Source: JABWAJ01 sp038323375 (GTDB lineage Bacteria > Bacteroidota > Bacteroidia > Chitinophagales > Saprospiraceae). Taken from it: 64,000 bases of DNA. The notes below the pieces were generated by a model, which was given only the letters and a program-made list of their open reading frames with translations, searched no databases and was not told the origin of the DNA. Every line of letters starts with the position of its first letter. Positions within the stretch are counted from its first letter, which is position 1. Where the stretch lies: NCBI GenBank assembly GCA_038323375.1, contig JBBQGV010000023.1, positions 1 to 64,000 on the forward strand, in the 5' to 3' direction. A program made the position numbers and the translations under genes. This document shows positions 7,815-16,578 of this stretch, piece after piece.

Positions 7815-7822
7815 CAAAGATA
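7815..7822 (-). promoter_or_regulatory. candidate -7 element of an internal infA promoter
   Basis: On the minus strand TATCTTTG followed by CA, matching the Bacteroidota TAnnTTTG box and repeating the form seen before rpsL and the arginine operon (TACCTTTGCA). It lies 19 bp upstream of the infA ATG in a 111-bp gap. No TTTG was found at the ideal -33 spacing, so this rests on the -7 box alone. Confidence 0.45.
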
Positions 7823-7907
7823 CTAAGAACCCTCAAAATTATATCTTGTTTAAGAAAAAATTTTGAAGTTCCTATTTTACCCGGCACCCCAGGATACTTT
7901 TGTGCTT

Positions 7908-8708
7908 CTAAACTGCTTGAACATTCGGGTTTTGCAGAATCGCTGCTTCTACCCCCGTATGGTCTGACAAAACATCGGCTTTGTCTTTTCGAATCGCTAC
8001 CGAGTGCTCAAAATGAGCAGAAGGTTTTTTGTCTTTGGTAAGCACCGTCCAGCCGTCTCTGGCTGTTTTGACGTCTTTTTTACCTAAGTTGATCATCGGC
8101 TCAATGGCGATCACTAACCCTTCTTTCAAAATCGGGCCGGAGCCGCGCTTGCCGTAATTAGGCACCTCAGGGGCTTCGTGCAGGTTATGACCGACGCCAT
8201 GCCCTACCAATTCCCGAACGATTCCGTAGCGATGTTCTCTTTCAGCGTATTGCTGGATGGCGAAACTGATGTCTCCCAATCGCTTTCCGGCAACGGCCTG
8301 TTCTATGCCTTTATAGAGAGACTGGCGTGTTATTTTCAATAACTGCATCACCTCTTTATCCACTTCACCTAGTGCGAAAGTATAGGCTGCGTCGCCATGA
8401 AAGTCGTTTAAAAAAACGCCACAATCTACTGAGACTACATCTCCGTCTTTGAATACCTGCTCTTTAGTAGGAATTCCGTGTACGACACATTCGTTGACGG
8501 AAACACAAAGCGTTGCGGGGAATCCATTGTATCCTTTAAAAGAAGGGACACCACCGTGGTCGCGAATTAACGTTTCCGCTGCTCTGTCAATATCAGCCCC
8601 TGTAATACCGGGCTTGATCATTTCGCCAACTAAAGCCAATACTTTAGACACAACCAGATTACTCTGGCGGATTAGCTCAATTTCTTCATCCGTCTTATAA
8701 AAAATCAT
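7908..8708 (-). CDS. map: type I methionine aminopeptidase
   Basis: 266 residues from the ATG at MIFYKTDEEIELIR; a GTG two codons upstream is the alternative. The pita-bread metal ligands are in place: D in VVSVDCGVFLNDFHGDAAY (two Asp), H in ELVGHGVGHNLHEAP, E in VIAIEPMI and E in HFEHSVAI. It removes the initiator Met from nascent proteins. Lying between secY and infA is the usual order when adk is missing. Confidence 0.96.
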   Translation of the reverse strand: MIFYKTDEEIELIRQSNLVVSKVLALVGEMIKPGITGADIDRAAETLIRDHGGVPSFKGYNGFPATLCVSVNECVVHGIPTKEQVFKDGDVVSVDCGVFLNDFHGDAAYTFALGEVDKEVMQLLKITRQSLYKGIEQAVAGKRLGDISFAIQQYAEREHRYGIVRELVGHGVGHNLHEAPEVPNYGKRGSGPILKEGLVIAIEPMINLGKKDVKTARDGWTVLTKDKKPSAHFEHSVAIRKDKADVLSDHTGVEAAILQNPNVQAV

Positions 8709-8729
8709 GCCCACAGTTGTGCGCTTTTA

Positions 8730-10088
8730 TTACATGTTAGCGCCAATCTGGATTCCTTTTCCACTTCTTCCCTGTATGTGGCCGGACTTTACCAGACCAT
8801 CGTAGCGGCGCATCAGCAAGTGGCTTTCAATTTGCTGGAGGGTATCCAGCATAACGCCTACTAGGATGAGCAGCGAAGTACCGCCAAAGAACAGAGCAAA
8901 GCTTGGTTCTACCCCAAAAGCAACCACAACAGCGGGGAAAATTGCGATCAGACCCAGGAAAACCGAACCCGGCAGTGTAATGCGGGTCGTAACGGAGTCA
9001 ATGAATTCTTCCGTAGGTTTACCCGGTTTCACACCCGGAATGAATGCATTCTGGCGCTTCAGGTATTCTGAATATTGCTGCGGATTCACCAGCAGCGCGG
9101 TATAAACGTATGTGAACAACACGATAAGGATGAAGTAAAGAACGTTGTACGGTACTGAAGTGAATTCCGTCAAGGGTTGAAGCCATGAGCTGGTGGTTTC
9201 CCCACCAACAGCTTGAGAAACCGAAAAAGGCAGGAACATCAAAGCCTGGGCGAAGATGATCGGCATTACCCCCGCAGAGTTCAATTTCAGCGGAATATAA
9301 TCCCTTGCGCCCGCAGCAGGAACACTGCCTGTGCCCCGGCCAACCATTCTTTTTGCAAACTGGATCGGTATTCTGCGAACACCCTGAACAATTAGAATTG
9401 TTGCCATGATGACTGCAAAGAGCAGTACGATTTCTATAATGAACACCGGTCCGAAAGAACGCTTGGTAGATTCGGCGATAAAAGATTGCGGCAATGTGTT
9501 GATGATACCGGCAGTGATCAGCAGCGATACGCCGTTGCCAATTCCGCGGTCGGTGATGCGCTCACCCAGCCACATCGAAAATACAGTTCCGGTTGCCAAC
9601 ACAATGATATTGGTTACCCAGAAAAGACCTTCCGAAATATTGGGCGAAACGGCGTCCATGTTTTTGACATAAAGCAGATACGTTCCGCCTTGTACCAAAG
9701 TAATGGCTACAGTAAGCAAGCGGGTAATCTGGTTCAGTTTTCTTCGTCCCGATTCACCTTCGCGCTGTTGCAGGCGCTGGAAGTAAGGAACGGCGAAGCC
9801 CAAAAGCTGAACAATGATGGAGGCCGTAATATACGGCATGATTCCCAAAGCCAGGATGGAGGCGTTGCTAAAAGCACCGCCGGTGAAACTATTGATCAAG
9901 CCCAGCAAATCCTGAGCATTTCCACCCTGACCACCGGATGCCCTTTTCAGGACTTCAGGCACGGCGCCCGGCAATACAATAAAGGAGCCAAGGCGGTATA
10001 CAAAAAGTAGAAGTAAGGTGAAGAGGATGCGATTCCTCAATTCCTTGATCTTCCAGATATTCTTTATGGTGGTAATAAACCTTTTCAT
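8730..10088 (-). CDS. secY: protein translocase subunit SecY
   Basis: 452 residues with ten predicted membrane segments. It opens with the cytoplasmic helix MKRFITTIKNIWKIKELRNR and has the plug region (LLGLINSFTGGAFSNASILA), the signature GITPYI-like ALGIMPYITASIIVQLLG, and a C-terminal amphipathic tail. It forms the channel through which pre-proteins pass with SecE/SecG and SecA. It follows rplO by 9 bp, the normal spc-operon order. Confidence 0.97.
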   Translation of the reverse strand: MKRFITTIKNIWKIKELRNRILFTLLLLFVYRLGSFIVLPGAVPEVLKRASGGQGGNAQDLLGLINSFTGGAFSNASILALGIMPYITASIIVQLLGFAVPYFQRLQQREGESGRRKLNQITRLLTVAITLVQGGTYLLYVKNMDAVSPNISEGLFWVTNIIVLATGTVFSMWLGERITDRGIGNGVSLLITAGIINTLPQSFIAESTKRSFGPVFIIEIVLLFAVIMATILIVQGVRRIPIQFAKRMVGRGTGSVPAAGARDYIPLKLNSAGVMPIIFAQALMFLPFSVSQAVGGETTSSWLQPLTEFTSVPYNVLYFILIVLFTYVYTALLVNPQQYSEYLKRQNAFIPGVKPGKPTEEFIDSVTTRITLPGSVFLGLIAIFPAVVVAFGVEPSFALFFGGTSLLILVGVMLDTLQQIESHLLMRRYDGLVKSGHIQGRSGKGIQIGANM

Positions 10089-10097
10089 CGTTGTGGT

Positions 10098-10544
10098 TTA
10101 TACGAGTTGAACACTTCCGCCGACTTGCTCGATGGCTTCTTTTGCGGTGCCGGAAATAGCATGAGCGCTAACGCTCAGTTTTGCCTTTAACTCACCGTGG
10201 GCCAGCACTTTGATTTTATCGCCTTTGCCGACGATTCCATGCTCAACCAATACCTCGGGTGTGATGGCGCTTAAGTTGTATTTGTCCGCTACTTCCTGGA
10301 GTCTTGCCAGGTTGAACGGAACATAAACCAAACGATTCGGACGTTTGAACCCAACTTTTGGCAAACGCATTTGCAGCGGCATCTGACCACCTTCAAAATG
10401 ACGTTTCTCCTTTGCGCCCGAACGGGAACCATCCCCTTTGTGACCACGCGTAGAAGTGCCGCCATGGCCTGACCCCTGGCCTCTGCCGATGCGCTTTCTC
10501 TTCTTTACTGATCCCGGAGCCGGCGTTAAACGATGCAGTTCCAT
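10098..10544 (-). CDS. rplO: 50S ribosomal protein uL15
   Basis: 148 residues. The N-terminus is MELHRLTPAPGSVKKRKRIG, followed by the Gly/Arg-rich GRGQGSGHGGTSTRGHKGDG extension that reaches deep into 23S rRNA, and the C-terminal globular part (KVLAHGELKAKLSVSAHAIS). It is a late assembly protein near the peptidyl transferase region. The gene lies between rpmD and secY. Confidence 0.97.
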   Translation of the reverse strand: MELHRLTPAPGSVKKRKRIGRGQGSGHGGTSTRGHKGDGSRSGAKEKRHFEGGQMPLQMRLPKVGFKRPNRLVYVPFNLARLQEVADKYNLSAITPEVLVEHGIVGKGDKIKVLAHGELKAKLSVSAHAISGTAKEAIEQVGGSVQLV

Positions 10545-10604
10545 TATGCTTGAATATTTTATTGCTGTAACAATAATTTGAATTTACAGGAGGAAAATAC
10601 CTCC

Positions 10605-10790
10605 TTAGCCTTCAGCCTGTTCCACTTTCACTAAGTGGGCGACTTTATTGACCATACCCACAATTTGCGGGGTGGCTTCATGAACAACCGACTGGCTGAC
10701 TTTGCGCAAGCCGAGCGCCTTGACGGTAGCTTTTTGCCGCTTCGAGCGATCAATGATGCTCTTAACTTGCGTAATTTTAATCTTACCCAT
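10605..10790 (-). CDS. rpmD: 50S ribosomal protein uL30
   Basis: 61 residues from MGKIKITQVKSIIDRSKRQK. A longer reading upstream overlaps rpsE out of frame and is rejected. The ferredoxin-like L30 motif ALGLRKVSQSVVHEATPQIV is clear. The length matches bacterial L30 (58-60). Confidence 0.95.
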   Translation of the reverse strand: MGKIKITQVKSIIDRSKRQKATVKALGLRKVSQSVVHEATPQIVGMVNKVAHLVKVEQAEG

Positions 10791-10830
10791 CGCCTTGAGT
10801 TTGTGCATGAACCGGAGTCCGTGCGAATGA

Positions 10831-11412
10831 TTATCCGTTGAACAACTTCTCCATAGAAATATTGCGCTGGCGCGATACTTCCATCGGGCTGCGCAATTTT
10901 GCCAAAGCATCAATCGTCGCTTTCACGACGTTGTGCGGGTTAGACGATCCCTGCGATTTTGCCAAAACGTTGTGTACGCCGGCAATTTCCAGCACAGCGC
11001 GCATGGCACCACCTGCAATTACGCCCGTACCGTCAGCAGCTGGCTTAATCAGCACCTTACCGGCACCGTATTTACCTTTTTGCTCGTGTGGTATCGTTCC
11101 TTTGTGCAGCGGAACTTTAACCAAGTTTTTCTTGGCATCGCCGATGGCTTTGGCAATAGACTCAGAAACGTCCCTCGCTTTACCCAGGCCATGTCCAACT
11201 GTTCCTTTACCGTCGCCAACCACAACAATGGCTGCAAAGCTAAAAGTTCTACCCCCCTTGGTCACTTTGGCAACGCGGTTGAGCGCCACCAATTTTTCCT
11301 TGAGATCTGACTCAGCCGGTTTTATCCGGTCGTTATTTTTGTTATCACCGCCACCCCGACCTTGACGTTCGGAGTTGTTGTTGTTATTGGCGGAGGAATT
11401 TCTTTTTGCCAT
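10831..11412 (-). CDS. rpsE: 30S ribosomal protein uS5 with Asn/Gly-rich N-terminus
   Basis: 193 residues, against 167 in E. coli. The extra length is an N-terminal low-complexity leader (MAKRNSSANNNNNSERQG then RGGGDNKNN) of about 30 residues. The S5 dsRBD-like domain (DLKEKLVALNRVAKVTKGGR, VVVGDGKGTVGHGLGKARDV) and the C-terminal domain follow intact. S5 lines the mRNA entry and affects decoding accuracy. It lies 21 bp after rplR. Confidence 0.96.
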   Translation of the reverse strand: MAKRNSSANNNNNSERQGRGGGDNKNNDRIKPAESDLKEKLVALNRVAKVTKGGRTFSFAAIVVVGDGKGTVGHGLGKARDVSESIAKAIGDAKKNLVKVPLHKGTIPHEQKGKYGAGKVLIKPAADGTGVIAGGAMRAVLEIAGVHNVLAKSQGSSNPHNVVKATIDALAKLRSPMEVSRQRNISMEKLFNG

Positions 11413-11433
11413 CCTGTTGAATTATTAGAGAGG

Positions 11434-11778
11434 TTAGAACTGGAGGCCGCCTTCGCGAGCCCCGTCTGCCAATGCTTTGACCCTGCCATGGAAAAGATAG
11501 CCGCTTCTGTCAAATACTACAACCGACAGATTTTTAGCCAAAGCACGCTCGGCAATCAATTTACCAACCGCGCGAGCCTGCACCGTTTTATTCCCGTCCG
11601 AAGCCTCTTTGGAAGAGGCCGCAGCCAGCGTAAACCCATTTACATCGTCAATGGCCTGAACATAAATCGCTTTATTGCTTCTGAAAACGCTCAGTCGCGG
11701 ACGCGCAGCCGTACCTTGCACCTTCTTGCGGATGCGGTAGTGGATGCGTTTCCTTTGTTGTGCTTTAGAATATTTCAT
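11434..11778 (-). CDS. rplR: 50S ribosomal protein uL18
   Basis: 114 residues. Markers are RRIHYRIRKKVQGT-like basic start, ARPRLSVFRSNKAIYVQAID and the end FDRSGYLFHGRVKALADGAR with EGGLQF. L18 binds 5S rRNA together with L5 and L25. It is separated from rplF by 81 bp. Confidence 0.97.
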   Translation of the reverse strand: MKYSKAQQRKRIHYRIRKKVQGTAARPRLSVFRSNKAIYVQAIDDVNGFTLAAASSKEASDGNKTVQARAVGKLIAERALAKNLSVVVFDRSGYLFHGRVKALADGAREGGLQF

Positions 11779-11859
11779 TTTTACTTCCTTTCCGGTTTTA
11801 GTGTATAGCGACTTTAAGCGACTAAACCCAAAACCCTGTTATTCGGAATAATTCGATGC

Positions 11860-12417
11860 TTATTTCTTACCGGCAGTTTTACCAGCCTTGCGACGAACAA
11901 TTTCGCCGACGAAACGAATACCTTTTCCTTTGTAAGGTTCTGGTTTTCTAAAGGCGCGGATTTTTGCCGCTACCTGGCCGAGCAATTGTTTGTCTATGCA
12001 CTCCATGCGAATCAAAGGGCTTTTCCCTTTTTCCATCGCCGTGCTCAATTTGACTTCTTCCGGCAGTGCGAACAAAATCGGGTGTGAATAGCCGATCGTC
12101 AGTTCCAGCAGTTGGCCGGTGTTTGCCACCCTGTATCCAACGCCGATCACTTCCATTTCTTTCACGAAGCCCTTTGTTACACCCTCTACCATATTGTTTA
12201 CCAATGCGCGGTACAAGCCGTGCATGGAACGGTGTCTTTTTGACTCTGTCGGACGCAGAACGTTCAGTTGTCCATCTTCAATTGAAACGGTAATGTCTAC
12301 GTCGAGCTGCTCAGAGAGTTGCCCTTTAGGTCCTTTTACCGTCACCAGATTCCCCTTGCTGACAGAGACTTCCACGCCTTTCGGCAGCGCAACTGGGGAT
12401 TTTCCTATCCTTGACAT
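11860..12417 (-). CDS. rplF: 50S ribosomal protein uL6
   Basis: 185 residues with two L6 repeats: MSRIGKSPVALPKGVEVSVS at the start, MVEGVTKGFVKEMEVIGVGY in the middle, and the signature KPEPYKGKGIRFVGEIVRRK near the C-terminus. It sits at the base of the L7/L12 stalk next to the GTPase-associated centre. Confidence 0.97.
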   Translation of the reverse strand: MSRIGKSPVALPKGVEVSVSKGNLVTVKGPKGQLSEQLDVDITVSIEDGQLNVLRPTESKRHRSMHGLYRALVNNMVEGVTKGFVKEMEVIGVGYRVANTGQLLELTIGYSHPILFALPEEVKLSTAMEKGKSPLIRMECIDKQLLGQVAAKIRAFRKPEPYKGKGIRFVGEIVRRKAGKTAGKK

Positions 12418-12446
12418 GTGAAGTTGATTTTAGTCGTCAACAACGG

Positions 12447-12857
12447 TTAATAAATAAAGCACAAAACCTCGCCGCCTACCTTCATCGTCTTGCACTGCTT
12501 GTTAGTCAGTACGCCTCTTGACGTTGAAATGATGGCAATGCCGAGGCCGTTCAATACGCGGGGCAAATCGTCTGCCCCTACATATTGGCGCAAACCGGGC
12601 TTACTCACCCGAAGTAATTTGCGCATCACAGGTTTTCTGGTAAGTACATCGTACTTCAAAGCGATTCTGATCACGCCCTGATTACCTTTACCTGCTTCAT
12701 CATCGAATTTGTATTTGAGGATATAGCCATGATCGTAGAGGATTTCCGTCATGCGCTTTTTGATGCCGGAGGCAGGAATATCCACCAAACGGTGTCCTGC
12801 TTGCTGAGCATTCCGAATTCGCGTCAGATAGTCTGCTATCGGATCTGTAACTGCCAT
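12447..12857 (-). CDS. rpsH: 30S ribosomal protein uS8
   Basis: 136 residues. It begins AVTDPIADYLTRIRNA and ends with the conserved STSRGVLTNKQCKTMKVGGE. S8 is a primary binder of 16S helix 21; in E. coli it represses the spc operon by binding mRNA near rplE. It lies 88 bp after rpsN. Confidence 0.97.
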   Translation of the reverse strand: MAVTDPIADYLTRIRNAQQAGHRLVDIPASGIKKRMTEILYDHGYILKYKFDDEAGKGNQGVIRIALKYDVLTRKPVMRKLLRVSKPGLRQYVGADDLPRVLNGLGIAIISTSRGVLTNKQCKTMKVGGEVLCFIY

Positions 12858-12945
12858 TAGTTAAGCATTTCGCCAACCGGTTTTCCTTTTGATTCGGAAC
12901 CTTGTTCGCTGTGAAAAAAATAGAGCAAAAAAAATGAGCTTGACT

Positions 12946-13215
12946 TTACCAGCTCGCCTTGGTAATACCCGGTATTTTCCCGTCGAGTGCCATTTCCCGG
13001 AATTTCACCCGGCAAAGGCCAAACTTGCGCATATAGCCTTTCGGGCGACCCGTGAGCTGGCAACGGTTGTGCAAACGGATCGGGTTGGAGTCACGGGGGA
13101 GTTTATCCAACTCATCCCAGTTGCCCTCAGCTTTCAGCTGTTTGCGCAGGGTTGCATATTTTGCAACTAAGCGTTCTCTCTTTTTCTCGCGTGCAATGAT
13201 GGACTTCTTTGCCAT
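12946..13215 (-). CDS. rpsN: 30S ribosomal protein uS14, long zinc-free form
   Basis: 89 residues, the long form without the four zinc-binding Cys. Motifs are RERLVAKYATLRKQLKAEGN, NRCQLTGRPKGYMRKFGLCR and KIPGITKASW. It lies in the 30S head. Only one base separates it from the rplE stop, indicating translational coupling. Confidence 0.97.
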   Translation of the reverse strand: MAKKSIIAREKKRERLVAKYATLRKQLKAEGNWDELDKLPRDSNPIRLHNRCQLTGRPKGYMRKFGLCRVKFREMALDGKIPGITKASW

Positions 13216-13216
13216 T

Positions 13217-13786
13217 TTATTGAGCGTTATTAGTTTTTTGACCTTTAAACGGTAGCCCCATCAACTTGAGTAACTCAAGCGCTTCGGCATCAGTTTTGGC
13301 TGTTGTAACGAATGTAATATCCATGCCACTGATCTTGCTCACCTTATCCAAGTCTATCTCAGGGAAGATGATTTGTTCGGTAATGCCTAAGGAATAGTTG
13401 CCACGTCCGTCGAAACTCTTGTCGTTGATGCCGCGGAAGTCACGAACCCGAGGGAGTGCAACGGAGATCAACCGATCCAGAAATTCGTACATTTTGACGT
13501 TGCGCAGGGTGATTTTTGCCCCAATAGCCATGCCTTCTCTAAGTTTGAAGTTAGAGATAGCCAGGCGTGCTTTCGTTGGCACTGCTTTCTGACCCGTGAT
13601 CATGGTCATCTCAGCGATGGCATTATCGGTCAGTTTTTTGTCCTGCGTGGCCTCTCCTACCCCCTGGTTAATGGAAATTTTAACCAGTTTGGGCACCTGC
13701 ATCACCGTTTTGTATTGAAATTGCTCCATCATTTTGGGCGCAACTTCTTCGCGGTACTTTTTCTTGAGTCTGGGTAATGTGCTCAT
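13217..13786 (-). CDS. rplE: 50S ribosomal protein uL5
   Basis: 189 residues. Typical stretches are LVKISINQGVGEATQDKKLT, TGQKAVPTKARLAISNFKLR and VALPRVRDFRGINDKSFDGR. L5 binds 5S rRNA and touches P-site tRNA. Its ATG shares one base with the TAA of rplX (TAATG), so the two are translationally coupled. Confidence 0.97.
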   Translation of the reverse strand: MSTLPRLKKKYREEVAPKMMEQFQYKTVMQVPKLVKISINQGVGEATQDKKLTDNAIAEMTMITGQKAVPTKARLAISNFKLREGMAIGAKITLRNVKMYEFLDRLISVALPRVRDFRGINDKSFDGRGNYSLGITEQIIFPEIDLDKVSKISGMDITFVTTAKTDAEALELLKLMGLPFKGQKTNNAQ

Positions 13787-14139
13787 TATTCTATGATTTC
13801 TCCAGATTTTTTAGAATAGCGCGTCATCTTGCCATTATCGGCAAGCTTTCTGCCAATGCGGGTAGGTTTGCCCGTCTTGGGGTCTACCAACATCAAATTT
13901 GAAAGGTGGATCGGCTTCGCAATTTCATTAATACTGCCCGGATTTTCCCGGGTAGGCTTAGTGTGCTTTTTAGCCATATTCACCTGATCAACGATCGCCC
14001 GGTTTTCGTCAGGAAATATTTCAAGCACTTCCCGAACCTTGGAGGTATCTTTGTAAGTGCCGGAGATTACCACGACTTTGTCCCCCTTCTTGATCTTCAA
14101 TTTAGGAGCGAAACGCTTCTGATTATTTTGCTTTGTCAT
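13786..14139 (-). CDS. rplX: 50S ribosomal protein uL24
   Basis: 117 residues. The KOW motif lies at ~17-45 (KKGDKVVVISGTYKDTSKVR), followed by NMAKKHTKPTRENPGSINEI and LMLVDPKTGKPTRIG. L24 is one of two assembly initiators of the 50S subunit. It overlaps rplE by one base and follows rplN by 28 bp. Confidence 0.97.
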   Translation of the reverse strand: MTKQNNQKRFAPKLKIKKGDKVVVISGTYKDTSKVREVLEIFPDENRAIVDQVNMAKKHTKPTRENPGSINEIAKPIHLSNLMLVDPKTGKPTRIGRKLADNGKMTRYSKKSGEIIE

Positions 14140-14167
14140 CGCTAAAAACTTGACAATAGATTAAAAT

Positions 14168-14533
14168 TTACAGTACTTCAGGAGCCAGCGAAATAATCCG
14201 CATGTAGTCCTTTTCGCGCAGTTCCCGTGCAACAGGGCCGAAGATACGCGTACCTCTTGGCTCATCCTGGGCGTTCAACAACACCACAGCGTTGTCGTCA
14301 AACCGGATATAGGAGCCATCTTTTCGGCGGATCTCTTTTTTAGTGCGCACAACAACAGCTTTAGAAACTGTTCCTTTTTTAAGACCGCCTGGCGAAGCTT
14401 CCTTTACGGTAACCACGATTTTATCCCCAATTGAGGCGTAACGGCGTTTGGAACCTCCCAAAACCCGAATGCACAGCACTTCTTTTGCACCGCTGTTGTC
14501 AGCTACTCTGAGCCTGCTTTCTTGCTGTATCAT
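14168..14533 (-). CDS. rplN: 50S ribosomal protein uL14
   Basis: 121 residues. MIQQESRLRVADNSGAKEVL is the universal L14 start, and RGTRIFGPVARELREKDYMR is the conserved end. L14 contacts L19 and the subunit interface. It lies 15 bp after rpsQ. Confidence 0.97.
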   Translation of the reverse strand: MIQQESRLRVADNSGAKEVLCIRVLGGSKRRYASIGDKIVVTVKEASPGGLKKGTVSKAVVVRTKKEIRRKDGSYIRFDDNAVVLLNAQDEPRGTRIFGPVARELREKDYMRIISLAPEVL

Positions 14534-14548
14534 CTTTTAAAGATTTTT

Positions 14549-14806
14549 TTATTTAGCCCTTTCGACAACTTCAACTAAGCGCCAGCGCTTAAGTTTGCTC
14601 AACGGACGCGTCTCCATAATGCGCACCGTATCGCCTACAGTACACTCATTTTTTTCGTCGTGCGCCATGAAGGTTTTGGTCTTCTTCACAAACTTGCCGT
14701 AAATCGGGTGACGAAGTTTACGCTCTGTGGATACCGTGATGGTTTTATCCATCTTGGCACTTGTCACAAGACCAACCCGCTGCTTTCTGAGATTCCTCTC
14801 TTCCAT
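14549..14806 (-). CDS. rpsQ: 30S ribosomal protein uS17
   Basis: 85 residues: MEERNLRKQRVGLVTSAKMD at the start, KTKTFMAHDEKNECTVGDTV, then RIMETRPLSKLKRWRLVEVV at the end. It has the OB-fold layout of S17, a primary 16S rRNA binder. Confidence 0.97.
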   Translation of the reverse strand: MEERNLRKQRVGLVTSAKMDKTITVSTERKLRHPIYGKFVKKTKTFMAHDEKNECTVGDTVRIMETRPLSKLKRWRLVEVVERAK

Positions 14807-14843
14807 TGTGATAAATGAAATTAATTATAAAAAAACGTCAGTC

Positions 14844-15104
14844 TTATTCACTACGGCGTCTTGCACGCAATTTGGAACGCTTTTCCAGCGCTTCAGCGGG
14901 CAGGTTAGCCATTTCTCTGCGGCGAATCTCCGTTTTTACCCGGGCGATATCGCGACGCATATCTTGCAGTGACAAAGGATTTTCCAAACCCTTGATGGCG
15001 TGATCGAACTGGAATTTTTGATATTCCCGTTCCATTATCGCCAGCTCGTCGGTTAGTTCGGCATCTGACAGCCCTTGCATTTTGAGTTTAATACTATTTT
15101 CCAT
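14844..15104 (-). CDS. rpmC: 50S ribosomal protein uL29, C-terminally extended
   Basis: 86 residues, against 63 in E. coli. The two-helix L29 core is LSDAELTDELAIMEREYQKF ... LQDMRRDIARVKTEIRRREM. About 20 extra residues (ANLPAEALEKRSKLRARRRS) form a basic tail. L29 lies near the exit tunnel and is a docking site for trigger factor and SRP. Confidence 0.94.
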   Translation of the reverse strand: MENSIKLKMQGLSDAELTDELAIMEREYQKFQFDHAIKGLENPLSLQDMRRDIARVKTEIRRREMANLPAEALEKRSKLRARRRSE

Positions 15105-15141
15105 TGTCTGAATGATTCAAAAATTCAAAAAGCAGCTTTGC

Positions 15142-15570
15142 CTATTTGCCTGCAAGGTCGCGGCGCATGATCGTTTTTGTAAGCAGCGGAAGTTTTTGCG
15201 CAGCAAGGCGCAGGGCTTCAGCAGCCGTTTCAAACGGTACGCCTTCAATTTCAAACATAATTCTGCCCGGTGCAACAACCGCTACATAACCATCAAGCGG
15301 TCCTTTACCCTTACCCATCCGCACTTCCTGTGGCTTCTTGGTAATGGGTTTATCCGGGAAGATGCGAATCCACACTTTGCCTTCACGTTTCATGTGACGC
15401 GTCATGGCAATACGAGCCGATTCAATCTGGCGGCTCGTGATGCGCCCGCCGGTAATCGCTTTTAAGCCATATTCTCCGAAGGAGATGATCGCGCCCCTGT
15501 GGGCAACGCCGTCTTTCACTCCTGTGGATTTATGTTGCTTACGGTATCTTGTTCTTTTTGGCTGTAACAT
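15142..15570 (-). CDS. rplP: 50S ribosomal protein uL16
   Basis: 142 residues. It opens MLQPKRTRYRKQHKSTGVKD and carries RITSRQIESARIAMTRHMKR, WIRIFPDKPITKKPQEVRMG and GKGPLDGYVAVVAPGRIMFE. L16 helps to organise the A-site tRNA elbow region. The Arg hydroxylated by YcfD in E. coli lies in the RMGKGKG segment, which is conserved here. Confidence 0.97.
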   Translation of the reverse strand: MLQPKRTRYRKQHKSTGVKDGVAHRGAIISFGEYGLKAITGGRITSRQIESARIAMTRHMKREGKVWIRIFPDKPITKKPQEVRMGKGKGPLDGYVAVVAPGRIMFEIEGVPFETAAEALRLAAQKLPLLTKTIMRRDLAGK

Positions 15571-15668
15571 GATTCAACGCATTTTGCCGATTTCACCCGC
15601 TTTCAACCTTAATTTGGCAAGGTATTCCGAAAAGCCCGGCGAAGGTACAGCAATATTTTCAGAATATT

Positions 15669-16514
15669 CTAATCTCTTCGTGGATTTCTTCCGCCGCCGC
15701 CGCCGCTACCGCCGCCACCGCCTCTGCGATTGCCACCGCCACCGCCGCCGCCGCGGTTGTCACGACCGCCGCCGCCGCGGTTGTCGCCTCTATCCCTGCG
15801 GTCGCCGCCTCTTTCGCCTCTTTCATTGCGCTCGCTTCCTGGCTGCGTTTCCTTCTTGGTTACCCCAACATTCGGAGACAAATCGCGCTTGCCATAAACT
15901 TCACCGCGGCAGATCCAGCATTTGATGCCGATTTTTCCGTATACGGTTTGGGCTTCTTTCAGCGAGTAGTCAATATCGGCGCGGAAAGTATGCAAAGGCG
16001 TACGCCCTTCCTTATATTCTTCCGTGCGGGCCATATCTGCGCCGTTCAAGCGACCAGAGATGCGTATTTTAATACCTTCTGCACCGGCGCGGATCGTTGC
16101 CTGAATAGCCATTTTGATGGCGCGGCGATAGTTGATCCGTGATTCGAGCTGCTTGGCAACCGATTCTGCAACGATTGCAGCGTCAAGTTCGGCCTTGCGA
16201 ATCTCCACGATATTGATCTGAACGTCTTTGTTGCTCAGTTTTTTCAACTCCTCGCGGATGCGGTCAACTTCCTGACCTCCTTTACCGATGATGATGCCAG
16301 GGCGGGAAGTGTGGATAGTAACCGTGACCCGCTTGAGCGTGCGTTCGATTACAATGCGTGCGATACCGCCCTTTACGATACGGGCATTGAGGTAACTGCG
16401 GATGTGCTCATCTTCAATTACTTTGCCTGCAAAGTCCTTGTCTGCAAACCAGTTGGAGTCCCACCCGCGGATGATGCCCAAACGATTGCCAATCGGATTA
16501 GTCTTTTGACCCAT
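15669..16514 (-). CDS. rpsC: 30S ribosomal protein uS3 with RGG-rich tail
   Basis: 281 residues, against 233 in E. coli. Residues 1-210 are ordinary S3: MGQKTNPIGNRLGIIRGWDS at the start, the KH loop GIIIGKGGQE at 73-82, and RTPLHTFRADIDYSLKEAQT near 171-190. From ~225 to 281 the protein is almost pure Gly, Arg, Asp and Asn (RGGDRRDRGDNRGGGG and similar repeats). An arginine/glycine-rich tail of this kind is an RNA-binding, disordered module not found in model bacterial S3. The DNA encoding it is a dense GCC/GCG repeat at 15675-15830, so length variation is likely. Confidence 0.96.
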   Translation of the reverse strand: MGQKTNPIGNRLGIIRGWDSNWFADKDFAGKVIEDEHIRSYLNARIVKGGIARIVIERTLKRVTVTIHTSRPGIIIGKGGQEVDRIREELKKLSNKDVQINIVEIRKAELDAAIVAESVAKQLESRINYRRAIKMAIQATIRAGAEGIKIRISGRLNGADMARTEEYKEGRTPLHTFRADIDYSLKEAQTVYGKIGIKCWICRGEVYGKRDLSPNVGVTKKETQPGSERNERGERGGDRRDRGDNRGGGGRDNRGGGGGGGNRRGGGGGSGGGGGRNPRRD

Positions 16515-16578
16515 TACGGTACTATTGAATTTGAATAAACTTTATTAGTTTTCTTCGAAGCGGACGCCGGTCATTGAA

